Below are positions 1 to 6,541 of a stretch of DNA of 42,708 nt, one piece after another. The stretch comes from ASMP01 sp964617015 (lineage in GTDB: Archaea; Nanobdellota; Nanobdellia; Pacearchaeales; GW2011-AR1), in contig CAZTVG010000006.1 of assembly GCA_964617015.1 (NCBI GenBank), forward strand, positions 1 through 42,708, written 5' to 3'. The position numbers and the translations under genes are program-made. The notes beneath the pieces were generated by a model. The model was not told the DNA's origin, made no database searches, and worked only from the letters and a program-made list of their open reading frames with translations. Numbering within the stretch: position 1 is the stretch's first letter; each line of letters opens with the position of its first letter.

Positions 1-12
1 CAAATATTATGA

Positions 13-55
13 TGGTCCCGGCAGGAATCGAACCTGCGATCTTCTCGGTGTAAAC
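13..55 (-). tRNA. tRNA-Val(UAC), 3' half, separated from its 5' half by an integrated element
   Basis: Read on the minus strand, this is the anticodon loop, the 3' anticodon stem, the variable region, a T arm GCAGG-TTCGATT-CCTGC and the acceptor strand CGGGACC plus A. There is no D arm or 5' acceptor strand here; unrelated sequence precedes GTTTACACCGAG. Joined to the half at 13060-13101 with the shared 12 bases counted once, it makes a complete tRNA. That tRNA has a 7-bp acceptor stem (GGTCCCG/CGGGACC), a TCTCG/CGAGA anticodon stem and anticodon TAC. The gene was therefore intact before insertion and is now broken. Confidence 0.9.
44..55. other. Left attachment site core of the integrated element
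   Basis: The 12 bases ctcggtgtaaac recur exactly at 13060-13071. The central 7 bases (48-54) are the anticodon loop of the target tRNA-Val and would be the crossover region for a tyrosine recombinase. The flanking CTCG/CGAG bases belong to the anticodon stem. Confidence 0.88.
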
Positions 56-81
56 AAGCTTAATAAAAAGCTTCCCTTTTT
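55..81. repeat. Left attachment arm, inverted relative to 13039-13063
   Basis: Just inside the left core, this segment is an imperfect inverted copy of the segment just inside the right core. About 18 of 21 outer bases can pair, with one bulge, and CAAGC/GCTCG lie next to the crossover. In an excised circle the two arms would flank the 7-bp crossover, as expected for recombinase binding sites. The segment also contains its own small palindrome AAGCTT-N6-AAGCTT. Confidence 0.65.
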
Positions 82-94
82 GTTACAGAGTGTA

Positions 95-165
95 TGGTCC
101 CGAGAGGAATCGAACCTCCGTTTTCGCGATGTAAGCGCGATGTTCTACCATTAGACTACGAGACC
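95..165 (-). tRNA. tRNA-Val(UAC), intact, inside the element
   Basis: This is a complete 71-base cloverleaf on the minus strand. The acceptor pair is GGTCTCG/CGGGACC with one G-U. The anticodon stem TCGCG/CGCGA encloses loop CTTACAT (anticodon TAC), and the T arm is GGAGG-TTCGATT-CCTCT. No CCA is encoded and no intron is seen. It reads the same codons as the tRNA gene the element disrupts, but its anticodon stem and most other positions differ. It is therefore not a recent copy and does not match the attachment site. A TATA-like box lies upstream at 191-201. The likely role is to replace the broken host gene. Confidence 0.93.
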
Positions 166-190
166 TTTAATAAAAATCTATAATTTCTTA

Positions 191-201
191 GATTTTTAAA
201 G
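191..201 (-). promoter_or_regulatory. TATA-like box for the element tRNA-Val
   Basis: CTTTAAAAATC on the minus strand is centred about 31 bases upstream of the first tRNA base, a normal distance for an archaeal promoter. It lies immediately after the stop codon of the neighbouring gene, so the tRNA appears to have its own promoter. Confidence 0.5.
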
Positions 202-1224
202 CTAATTGTTTTGTTTTTCATCCTCTATAAATTTTCTTGATTTTGGCTCTAGCATTAAAGTGTTTGTTGTGTGGGCTACTATGCTTACTCTTGTCGGGTA
301 AAATCTCCAGACCTTTTTTAAAACGTTATTGAGAATTTTAGCAATCATTTTCTTTTCCTTGTCCCTAAATTTAAACATTTCCCTATAGAAGCTTGGATAA
401 TCCCAAAGTTCCATCCCATATATTTTAGGAATAACACCTTCTGAATCGTGCCATGTTCCCTTGCCTTCTTCTACATAACCGCTATACTTTTTTCTTAGAA
501 TTTTATCCGGAAGATTCCTCTCCTTTTTAGAGAGCAATTTTTTCAGTTTTTCTTTATCTTTATCGAAATCTACCTTTCTCCATCCATAAGGAGGTGGAAG
601 AGATTTTAGGATTGACTCTTCGTCCCAATCTGTTTGGTTTAAGAAATGAACTAGAACTTTTTTGTATTTTTTTATGAAAAAGTTAACTTTGGATTTTTTA
701 AGAGCTTTTATTTTTTTATTTAGTTCTTTTTCTATAAACGATTTCCGATACGTTTTTTTGATTTCTTCTATCTCATTAACATATTTCTTAATATCTTTTT
801 CTATTTTATTTATTCTATGATATAATTTGTTTCCCCATAATTTTTTCTTATTTCTAAAGTCTTCTGGAAGACCGTAGATTGAAACTCCAGATCCTGAGTA
901 CATCATATCTGCAGGGTATGAAGAAATCCAATAATTATCTGAAAATTGCCTTTCCAGAGGATAAAAATTTGAGCCAAATTTTTCTGATAGCTTATAAAAA
1001 TTTGTTTTCCCAATATTTTCCGTGTCTACTAACCCTATACTTTTTAGATACTTTAATGTTCTTGAAACTCTTGGCTTTATATTGTCTTTACCTCCAGGAA
1101 GAAAACGATTTCTAATTATTTCGTTAGTTATCTCTATGTTACTCATTGTTGTATTAGACTTTCTTAAAACAAATAATATTGTTTGAATCTCTTTTCCTTT
1201 TATTTTTTCTATGGCTATATTCAT
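202..1224 (-). CDS. Winged-helix protein with charged coiled-coil body, unknown function
   Basis: This is a 340-residue protein. Residues about 10-80 look like a winged helix: helices, a recognition-type segment (KPRVSRTLKYLKSIGLV) and a wing ending NFYKLSEK. Residues about 125-190 are strongly charged and helical, probably a coiled coil, and the C-terminal part is not recognised. No signal peptide or membrane helix is seen. It is transcribed divergently from the small RHH gene at 1307 across an 80-base gap holding a dyad operator candidate (1227-1261), which fits an element regulator. The DNA-binding call is by pattern only; a replication or partition adaptor is an alternative. Confidence 0.6.
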   Translation of the reverse strand: MNIAIEKIKGKEIQTILFVLRKSNTTMSNIEITNEIIRNRFLPGGKDNIKPRVSRTLKYLKSIGLVDTENIGKTNFYKLSEKFGSNFYPLERQFSDNYWISSYPADMMYSGSGVSIYGLPEDFRNKKKLWGNKLYHRINKIEKDIKKYVNEIEEIKKTYRKSFIEKELNKKIKALKKSKVNFFIKKYKKVLVHFLNQTDWDEESILKSLPPPYGWRKVDFDKDKEKLKKLLSKKERNLPDKILRKKYSGYVEEGKGTWHDSEGVIPKIYGMELWDYPSFYREMFKFRDKEKKMIAKILNNVLKKVWRFYPTRVSIVAHTTNTLMLEPKSRKFIEDEKQNN

Positions 1225-1226
1225 CT

Positions 1227-1261
1227 TATCAGTTAACTATCTATATGTTAACATATTGATA
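1227..1261. promoter_or_regulatory. Dyad operator candidate between divergent regulators
   Basis: Two GTTAAC palindromes (1232-1237 and 1247-1252) sit 15 bases apart, flanked by TATCA and TGATA as an imperfect outer dyad. The site starts within three bases of the start codon of the minus-strand winged-helix gene and lies upstream of the TATA-like sequence (about 1276-1284) of the plus-strand RHH gene. Either divergent regulator could bind it. Confidence 0.45.
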
Positions 1262-1306
1262 ATATTATATAACTTTATTTAAAAATATTGTCATTTTCTA
1301 GAAGAT

Positions 1307-1459
1307 ATGATTATTAGATCAATTTCACTTGAGAAAGAGTTAAACGAGAAAGTCCAGGAGTATTGCAGAGAGTCAGGCCGGACAGTAAGTGGGTTGATAG
1401 CATTCTTATTAAAAAAGCATTTGGAAGGACAGGAGAAAAAAGATAAAGATGGAAACTAG
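1307..1459 (+). CDS. Ribbon-helix-helix (CopG/Arc-type) repressor, 50 residues
   Basis: The 50-residue product begins MIIRSISLEKELNEKVQEYC and continues with a GRTVSGLIAFLLKKHL helix. This is the classic RHH pattern: a short beta strand with alternating residues, a first helix, a turn at SGRT and a second hydrophobic helix. RHH proteins bind DNA as dimers and often control copy number or partition of plasmids. The gene overlaps the next one by 11 bases and heads the primase-helicase unit, which suggests autoregulation of replication genes. The start fits a TATA-like box about 26 bases upstream. Confidence 0.75.
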   Translation: MIIRSISLEKELNEKVQEYCRESGRTVSGLIAFLLKKHLEGQEKKDKDGN

Positions 1460-1742
1460 TAAGGATTCCCCTATTTTTTTGAATAATACGGTTGATAAAG
1501 GTGGAAGAGAGCATATAGAAATTACATTTGACACTCTCATCCTTCAACGGAGAGAGAAACCTTTTGACTGGTACAAAAATCTTGATTTAGATAAATCCAT
1601 CGCCTCTAAAATTCGTAGGGGAATTATAATTCCTCCAAGATGGCTTCGGATAAAAATCTCTGATTATTTTAATGTTGATAGTTCAACGATCTGGTATTCA
1701 CAGGAGATGTTGATTATAGACGGGAGAAAAAATGAAAGATAA
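1449..1742 (+). CDS. Small Cro/CI-like helix-turn-helix protein
   Basis: The product has 97 residues. The central part (DKSIASKIRRG, then PPRWLRIKISDYFNVDSSTIW, residues about 48-83) matches the usual XRE pattern of a scanning helix, a turn at a conserved Gly, and closing helices ending in a V-D-S-S/T-I-W type motif. Residues 1-45 are not recognised. The reading frame overlaps the RHH gene at its start and the primase-helicase gene by 11 bases at its end, so the three are probably translationally coupled. The likely role is transcriptional control of the replication module. Confidence 0.6.
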   Translation: METSKDSPIFLNNTVDKGGREHIEITFDTLILQRREKPFDWYKNLDLDKSIASKIRRGIIIPPRWLRIKISDYFNVDSSTIWYSQEMLIIDGRKNER

Positions 1743-3579
1743 AAAGAGCTGGCTGGATCATTTGTATTACAAAGTGAACAAACAGAGAGATTTTGATTTA
1801 ACTCATTTGGATAAAGATGGGAAAAATCATAAGTGGCGTAAGTATTCTGAGTTATGCTTTGATACAGGCAACAAAGAGATGCAGTGGTTTTTGGAGAAAG
1901 TTAATCAGAGACAAATTCTTCCTTGTGAAGTAATATTAGATTTAGAAGAACCAGAGAGATACAATGACATAATAAAACAGCTTGAAGAAGAGGGAATGTT
2001 TTATGCTGCATACTCTACTGGCTCGAGAGGACACCATTTCCAGTTATTATTTGATACTGACTTAACTTCTGAAGAGAAAACGGAGATTATTAAGAGATAT
2101 AATTGTGATGAGCAGAAAGCAAGTGAAAGATGTATGATACAATTAGAGAATGAGCTGCACTGGAAAGGCACAGGAAAAAAGAAAACATTAGTCAAGGAGA
2201 ATAAGGGAATTAATCATTTTGAAATAGATGCTACAGCTGAAGAAGAAGCAGAAGAAATAGAGCCAGAAATGTTTTTCACCAGATACACGGAGGGCAAAAA
2301 TGAGGGGCAGATAAAAACCTTTGTGCCAAAAAGATTAGGGGATTTCATTATGGAAAAACATTTTTTCAAAACAATAAAGGGAAATGACAAACAAATATAT
2401 TATTACAGTAAGGGGTATTACAAAGAAAACGGGATAGCGCTGATTAGAAGTCTTGCCACTTCTTTACTGGATTTTCTCTTTAAAGAACACCACATTAGCG
2501 AGACAATAGCGTATATCAGAAATTCCACATATATTGACGCTGATGAGATAAACCACAATTGGATAAATCTAAAAAACGGATTACTTAATCCCCTAGCAAA
2601 GGAGTTCAAGGATCATACGCCAGAGATTTTCTGCTTGAAACAACTGCCGATAGAATATGATCCTAATGTTGATTGCCCCTTCTTCAAACAAAAGCTTAAA
2701 GAAAAATGCGATAAGAATTGGAAGTTTGAACTCATACAGGAAATGTTTGGGTATTGCTTTTTGCCGGATAACAGGTTTGAGAAGGCTTTTCTTTTTTATG
2801 GTGATCCAAGAACCATGAAAAGCACAACACTGTATGTTCTTGAAAAATTGTTAGGCACGGAAAATATACAGTCCATGTCCTTGCAGCAATTGGTAAATGA
2901 TAATTTCGCACCTGCGTGGCTGTTTGGCGTTCCTGCCAATATCTGTGCCGATCTGTCCTCCAAGGAGCTAAGAAATACTGCGATGTTTATGAAGATAATA
3001 GGGCAGGACAGCATAACAGCAGGCAAGAAGTTCGAGCACCAGATCACTTTCACCCCAGGCACAAAATTAATCTTTTCCTGTAATGTAATTCCCGGGACAA
3101 CAAACAAGAACATGGCCTTTTACAGGCGCTGGTGCATTATGGAGTTCAATATACAAACAAAGGAAGACGAGGTGGATATATTAATGAGGAAAAAATTATT
3201 GCAAGAACTACCAGGGATATTAAACTGGTCATTAGATGGCCTAGATAGAATTTTGAAAAATAACAAATTGTCATATCCCATCTCTGATGCTGATGTCAAA
3301 GACCTGTATGAGAAGGGGTCCGATTCAATCCAGTCCTTTATCTATCAACAAATTGATTGTGAGGACGATGAAGGTGTTGAGAAGAAAAGAGAGGTGTATA
3401 AAAGATATGTTGAATATTGCAAAAAGAATAAACTGAATGTTGAGAACCATGTTAAATTTGGACGTGTATTTTTTGCAGTTACCGGGTGCGGCAGCAGCAG
3501 GGTTGGAACTATCCCTGGATATTCTGGAATCTCACTAAAAAATAAACAAAAACCACAAAAATCTTTAGAAAATGACTAA
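1732..3579 (+). CDS. Primase-helicase: AEP-like primase domain plus D5/SF3 helicase
   Basis: The 615-residue replication protein of the element has two parts. The N-terminal part resembles an archaeo-eukaryotic primase: EVILDLE (about 66-72) as the metal-binding strand, STGSRGHHFQLLF (95-107) as the sxH motif and NHFEIDA (161-167) as the third acidic motif. The C-terminal part is a D5_N/superfamily 3 helicase: the NGLLNP segment (282-287), Walker A GDPRTMKST (357-365), Walker B region NICADLSSKE (403-412), sensor LIFSCN (446-451) and an arginine pair at 465-466. Such fusions prime and unwind plasmid or viral DNA at the origin. The third residue of the first primase motif is Glu rather than Asp. 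Confidence 0.88.
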   Translation: MKDKKSWLDHLYYKVNKQRDFDLTHLDKDGKNHKWRKYSELCFDTGNKEMQWFLEKVNQRQILPCEVILDLEEPERYNDIIKQLEEEGMFYAAYSTGSRGHHFQLLFDTDLTSEEKTEIIKRYNCDEQKASERCMIQLENELHWKGTGKKKTLVKENKGINHFEIDATAEEEAEEIEPEMFFTRYTEGKNEGQIKTFVPKRLGDFIMEKHFFKTIKGNDKQIYYYSKGYYKENGIALIRSLATSLLDFLFKEHHISETIAYIRNSTYIDADEINHNWINLKNGLLNPLAKEFKDHTPEIFCLKQLPIEYDPNVDCPFFKQKLKEKCDKNWKFELIQEMFGYCFLPDNRFEKAFLFYGDPRTMKSTTLYVLEKLLGTENIQSMSLQQLVNDNFAPAWLFGVPANICADLSSKELRNTAMFMKIIGQDSITAGKKFEHQITFTPGTKLIFSCNVIPGTTNKNMAFYRRWCIMEFNIQTKEDEVDILMRKKLLQELPGILNWSLDGLDRILKNNKLSYPISDADVKDLYEKGSDSIQSFIYQQIDCEDDEGVEKKREVYKRYVEYCKKNKLNVENHVKFGRVFFAVTGCGSSRVGTIPGYSGISLKNKQKPQKSLEND

Positions 3580-3590
3580 AATGACTTTGA

Positions 3591-3712
3591 AAAACCATCA
3601 TATCCCTTATAATATAATACATATAATAGATTTAAGTTACTGTGGACAGATATGGAAAATAATTTGATACATAATAGAAGTAGGAAAAAAACCATTATAT
3701 CTATTATATGAA
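3591..3712. repeat. Repeat-bearing AT-rich intergenic region, possible origin
   Basis: The gap after the primase-helicase gene contains two related segments, starting at 3591 (AAAACCATCATATCCCTTAT) and 3688 (AAAACCATTATATCTATTAT), about 97 bases apart. ATAATAGA also occurs twice between them. Just before (3570-3590) AAATGACT occurs twice. Repeats next to a replication initiator gene are common in plasmid origins; they could equally be operators for the downstream small genes. Confidence 0.4.
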
Positions 3713-3726
3713 AAAAGGAGAAGACA

Positions 3727-3912
3727 ATGGAGAAAAAGGATTTTCTGTGGGTGCTAGAATGCGCATTGCTTAGTTTTGACAATGTTTCATATAAAGAAAT
3801 GCTTGAGAAGGGGGCAAGTCCTGCAACAGTAGCTGCAGGGATAAAATTATGCGAATACTTGAAGTCAATTAAACTAAACAAAGATGAAAATGCCAAAACA
3901 AATAAAGTTTAA
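3727..3912 (+). CDS. Small protein of unknown function, element
   Basis: The 61-residue protein begins MEKKDFLWVLECALLSFDNV and has a helical C-terminal half (SPATVAAGIKLCEYLKSIK). A clear Shine-Dalgarno sequence AAGGAG lies 6 bases before the ATG, which supports translation. It overlaps the following HTH gene by 29 bases. No domain is recognised. Its place after the putative origin region and before two more small genes suggests an accessory of replication or copy control, but nothing in the residues shows this. Confidence 0.55.
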   Translation: MEKKDFLWVLECALLSFDNVSYKEMLEKGASPATVAAGIKLCEYLKSIKLNKDENAKTNKV

Positions 3913-4165
3913 GCCAAAACAGGAAGAATTTTTAAAAATATATGGAGACAGTCAAAACTATTATTCAATAAGAAAATCTTGTAAACATGCAAACATAGGA
4001 AAGTCAACCATTTACAGATGGTTGAAAGAAAATATTGAATTTGCTATGGAAATAGTAGTAATTCGGGCAATAAGAAAGCAAGATCCATTAAGACAAATCA
4101 AAAAAGGAAATGTTAATGCGATTCTCAAATTTCTTAAGACCGAAGCCAAAGTTATAGGTTATTAA
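3884..4165 (+). CDS. Helix-turn-helix protein, terminase-small-subunit-like fold
   Basis: The protein has 93 residues. Residues about 8-50 follow the pattern of phage HTH domains of the phBC6A51/HTH_23 type: FKPKQEEFLKIYGDSQNYYSI, then CKHANIGKSTIYRWLKEN with the S-T-I-Y-R-W recognition helix. The rest is basic (VIRAIRKQDPLRQIKKGN) and ends in a predicted helix. Such domains occur in small terminase subunits and in plasmid DNA-binding proteins. No large terminase is present, so a DNA-binding role in replication or regulation is likelier. It overlaps the upstream small gene by 29 bases and is 1 base from the next. Confidence 0.6.
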   Translation: MKMPKQIKFKPKQEEFLKIYGDSQNYYSIRKSCKHANIGKSTIYRWLKENIEFAMEIVVIRAIRKQDPLRQIKKGNVNAILKFLKTEAKVIGY

Positions 4166-4166
4166 A

Positions 4167-4403
4167 ATGCTAACACCTTCAGATAAATGGAAAATAGAGA
4201 ACTTTGACAAGCTTACTATAGAACATCAAAGAACTTTTAGGCACAGATTATGTAAAAAATTTATTAACTTTCAGCAGGATTTAGAAATTGTCTTATTAAA
4301 TTATGAAAAACTGGATATTAAAATCGATAAAATTGTAAATGTAATTCAATTAACAAAACTACTCGAATTATACGAAGATTTAGTAAAATTACAAAATATG
4401 TAA
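4167..4403 (+). CDS. Small helical protein of unknown function, element
   Basis: The 78-residue product is almost wholly predicted helical (DKWKIENFDKLTIEHQRTFR, later KIDKIVNVIQLTKLLELYED). No signal peptide, membrane segment or metal-binding motif is present. It follows the HTH gene by one base and is presumably cotranscribed with it. It is not recognised; the helical hairpin pattern would fit a protein-protein adaptor, which is inference. Confidence 0.5.
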   Translation: MLTPSDKWKIENFDKLTIEHQRTFRHRLCKKFINFQQDLEIVLLNYEKLDIKIDKIVNVIQLTKLLELYEDLVKLQNM

Positions 4404-4446
4404 ATTTTTTAGATTTATATTCGACAAATATATAAAGAGGCATGTC

Positions 4447-4476
4447 TTTGGGACACCATGCAAGAAATGTCCCAAA
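4447..4476. promoter_or_regulatory. Perfect 9-bp inverted repeat enclosing a start codon
   Basis: TTTGGGACA (4447-4455) and TGTCCCAAA (4468-4476) are exact inverse complements separated by 12 bases that contain the ATG at 4458. A TATA-like ATATATAAAG lies at about 4428-4437, so the transcript would start inside or just before the repeat. It can act as a dyad operator at the transcription start, or as an RNA hairpin that hides the start codon. Confidence 0.6.
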
Positions 4477-5096
4477 AAAACCAAGAGAAGATAAAAAAAA
4501 TAGATTATTTATATCCAATAACAGAAAAATTAGATATTTTATTTAATCCATCACAATTTGGAATATTTTATCCCGAAGATAGAGAGATAGGAAATACTGT
4601 AGACGAAGTAAAAAGAAAAAAAGAGGATGAGTTGTATCAAGAAATAATTAAAGGTTTAGAATCTGATATGACGAAATTGGGAATGGATTTAACATATTCT
4701 TCAAAAATAATTATGAGGGAACTAGCGATGAACTTAGTTTTATTGGGGAGAGTGAAGATTGAGTTTGTTTGTAGAGGACTTTTAAGAGATAAAAAAATAT
4801 TGAAACCAGATTATATTTCTTCTAAAAGAGACTTAGCATACCCTTCTAACACCTCAAAATCAATATCTTATGATGTTTTACATATTCATGGTGAAGAGGA
4901 AATTCATCCTTTATTTGATAGACTAATACCCAAATTACAAAAACAAGTTAATGACGGGCTTAAGGCCCTGGCACTGCTTCCAGTTCAGCAAATAGAAAGG
5001 CAGAAAATAACTATTATCAAGAAGTTAAGGCAGAGATATGAAAATCTATCTGGCGAAGTTTCTGTTGAAGCAAAGACAGAAAAAACATTCATTTAA
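4458..5096 (+). CDS. Hypothetical element protein with basic helical C-terminus
   Basis: The product has 212 residues and no membrane segment. The N-terminus is lysine-rich. The middle (residues about 65-115, DMTKLGMDLTYSSKIIMREL, then LLGRVKIEFVCRGLLRDKKI) is helical, and the C-terminus (QQIERQKITIIKKLRQRYEN) is basic. The layout faintly recalls small terminase (P27-like) or recombination accessory proteins, but no diagnostic motif is present and I do not assign a function. Two starts are possible (4458 and 4467); the first sits between the arms of the inverted repeat. A TATA-like box about 25 bases upstream gives this gene its own promoter. Confidence 0.55.
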   Translation: MQEMSQKNQEKIKKIDYLYPITEKLDILFNPSQFGIFYPEDREIGNTVDEVKRKKEDELYQEIIKGLESDMTKLGMDLTYSSKIIMRELAMNLVLLGRVKIEFVCRGLLRDKKILKPDYISSKRDLAYPSNTSKSISYDVLHIHGEEEIHPLFDRLIPKLQKQVNDGLKALALLPVQQIERQKITIIKKLRQRYENLSGEVSVEAKTEKTFI

Positions 5097-5136
5097 AAAA
5101 AATCTACAATAATCTACAAAATCCAAGAAGTAAAAG

Positions 5137-5703
5137 TTAAATTTTTTTAAGCATAGAAACCATAACATCCTTTCCATCACTTGCATACATAAATGAATTT
5201 GAAGCAGATTCTACATAAAATACAATATTATTTCGCAAACATAATCCATTGGCACTGCCTGCAAGCAATACTTCTTGATCAATACCAAAACAATTATTTC
5301 CTAAATTCCATTCTTTAACCCCTCTTATGTCTATCTTCTGTTTTTCTTGTTGATAGAATACATTCGCATTAGCTACTGAGTCAAAACGATATACACTTGC
5401 AACTATTGTAGTTCCTGTAAAACTTTCAACCTTACTTATTTTTCTTTTAAACCCTTCAATAAAACCTGTAGAATCACTGCTTATTGATTCTATGGGATCA
5501 ATTATCCATTCTCTGTCTATCTCTGAATCCTGAGGAATAAGTGAATTAGTGCTTACTGTAATTAATTCATTGGGAGCTTTATAATCTGAAGTATTTTCAG
5601 ACAAACTTCCTATCATTCCAAAAATAATCAATAATAAAAGTATCCCTAAAATTGTACTAATAATCCAATGCCTTCTGAACCATGATTTTTTCTTCTCTTT
5701 CAT
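5137..5703 (-). CDS. Membrane-anchored extracytoplasmic protein, unknown function
   Basis: The protein has 188 residues from the chosen start. GAGGT lies 9 bases before this ATG, and the ATG overlaps the stop of the preceding small gene (TAATG); an upstream start 84 bases earlier would read through that gene. Residues 1-35 are a basic stretch KEKKKSWFRRHW followed by a hydrophobic helix (IISTILGILLLLIIFGMIG), an N-in signal anchor. The remaining about 150 residues are soluble, mixed alpha/beta, with two Cys near the end. The anchor resembles those of two other element proteins (7793, 8246), all with W-[IF]-[KR]-x-H before the helix. Confidence 0.65.
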   Translation of the reverse strand: MKEKKKSWFRRHWIISTILGILLLLIIFGMIGSLSENTSDYKAPNELITVSTNSLIPQDSEIDREWIIDPIESISSDSTGFIEGFKRKISKVESFTGTTIVASVYRFDSVANANVFYQQEKQKIDIRGVKEWNLGNNCFGIDQEVLLAGSANGLCLRNNIVFYVESASNSFMYASDGKDVMVSMLKKI

Positions 5704-5819
5704 TATTTTTTTACCTCGTGATAATTCATGAAATAATAAATAATTGCAACGGGAAAAAATAAAAAAATCCATAACCAAAACACCCAACCACTACCAGTAA
5801 ATTCTTTTTTAATTCTCAT
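5703..5819 (-). CDS. 38-residue single-helix membrane protein
   Basis: This short gene lies between two surface-protein genes: its ATG is one base after the upstream stop (TAAGATG), and its stop overlaps the next ATG (TAATG). The product starts MRIKKEFTGSGWVFWLWIFL and continues as a hydrophobic helix to about residue 31, ending HEVKK. That is a basic N-terminus, one membrane span and a short charged tail. The tight junctions on both sides are the main evidence that it is real. It may be a subunit or assembly partner of the flanking anchored proteins; no family is recognised. Confidence 0.6.
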   Translation of the reverse strand: MRIKKEFTGSGWVFWLWIFLFFPVAIIYYFMNYHEVKK

Positions 5820-5820
5820 C

Positions 5821-6444
5821 TTAAATTTTAGCTTCAATTTCTTTGGCTAATCCCTTTACAAGTCCAGAATCATGACCCCTAATATTAATGTAATATTTAT
5901 CTTTTACAAATTCTATTTGGTACACATTTTCATAATCTCCATCTAAATATATTTTTTTGATTACAATTGATTCATCTCCAATATTCCAATTATTAAGTTC
6001 TTCGATCCTATATTTAATTCTATAACCTTCAAATGCAAATTCTTTTTTAATTCCATTAATTCCCTCTCCAAACAATTGAAGAGTTTGTTTTGTTCCATCT
6101 AAAACTTTTGGCATACTTTCTAAAGGATAAATAGAAATATCTTGAATAATTTGTATATCTGGATTTTCAATATTTCTAAGAAATATATTATATCCTTCTT
6201 CCCATCCAAGTTCAAGGGCTTCCTGCGAAACATCAGATTTTGTTCTTTCTCCTCTTGACTTTATTTCCCAGCCATCAGGCAAATCAGATAATTGTAAAGC
6301 TAAATCAGAGGCACTTTCTATTATTTTAATTTCCTCCTGGATAATTTCTGTTGGTTCAGGATTTTCTCCAGAAAAGAAAAAGTAACCCCCAACAATTAAA
6401 ATAATGATTACAGCTATTACGCCAATTATAGTATTCTTATTCAT
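5821..6444 (-). CDS. Membrane-anchored extracytoplasmic protein, unknown function
   Basis: The protein has 207 residues from the ATG at 6444. A GTG 21 bases upstream is also open, but the TATA-like TTTAAAAAG at about 6466-6474 places transcription start at this ATG. Residues 1-25 are MNKNTIIGVIAVIIILIVGG, a signal anchor. The following soluble region begins with an acidic linker, then SDLPDGWEIKSRGERT and alternating strands to the end. It heads a three-gene membrane unit reading leftward. Its promoter shares a 66-base intergenic region with a divergent winged-helix gene and repeated operator candidates. The fold resembles small exported alpha/beta proteins; function unknown. Confidence 0.65.
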   Translation of the reverse strand: MNKNTIIGVIAVIIILIVGGYFFFSGENPEPTEIIQEEIKIIESASDLALQLSDLPDGWEIKSRGERTKSDVSQEALELGWEEGYNIFLRNIENPDIQIIQDISIYPLESMPKVLDGTKQTLQLFGEGINGIKKEFAFEGYRIKYRIEELNNWNIGDESIVIKKIYLDGDYENVYQIEFVKDKYYINIRGHDSGLVKGLAKEIEAKI

Positions 6445-6478
6445 ATTGTTTAATTGGTTTTTCACTTTTTAAATATTT

Positions 6479-6541
6479 GGTAACTCATAAGGTAACCTAT
6501 CAATAAAAAATATGGTTACTCATTTGGTACATGAGTAATCC
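6479..6541. promoter_or_regulatory. Repeated operator candidates in a divergent promoter
   Basis: GGTAACTCATAAGGTAAC (from 6479) and GGTTACTCATTTGGTAC (6514-6530) are two copies of a GGT-A-ACTCAT-N2-GGTAC-like box. TTACTCAT (6516-6523) also forms an 8-bp inverted repeat with ATGAGTAA (6531-6538), the first codons of the winged-helix gene. One copy lies just upstream of the TATA box of the leftward membrane unit and the other overlaps the rightward start. This suggests that the winged-helix protein controls both directions and itself. Confidence 0.5.

Noticed and set aside
5097..5136. Short repeat AATCTACAA twice after the 212-residue gene.
   Set aside because: Two 9-base copies in A-rich spacer are likely by chance; no dyad or promoter link is seen.
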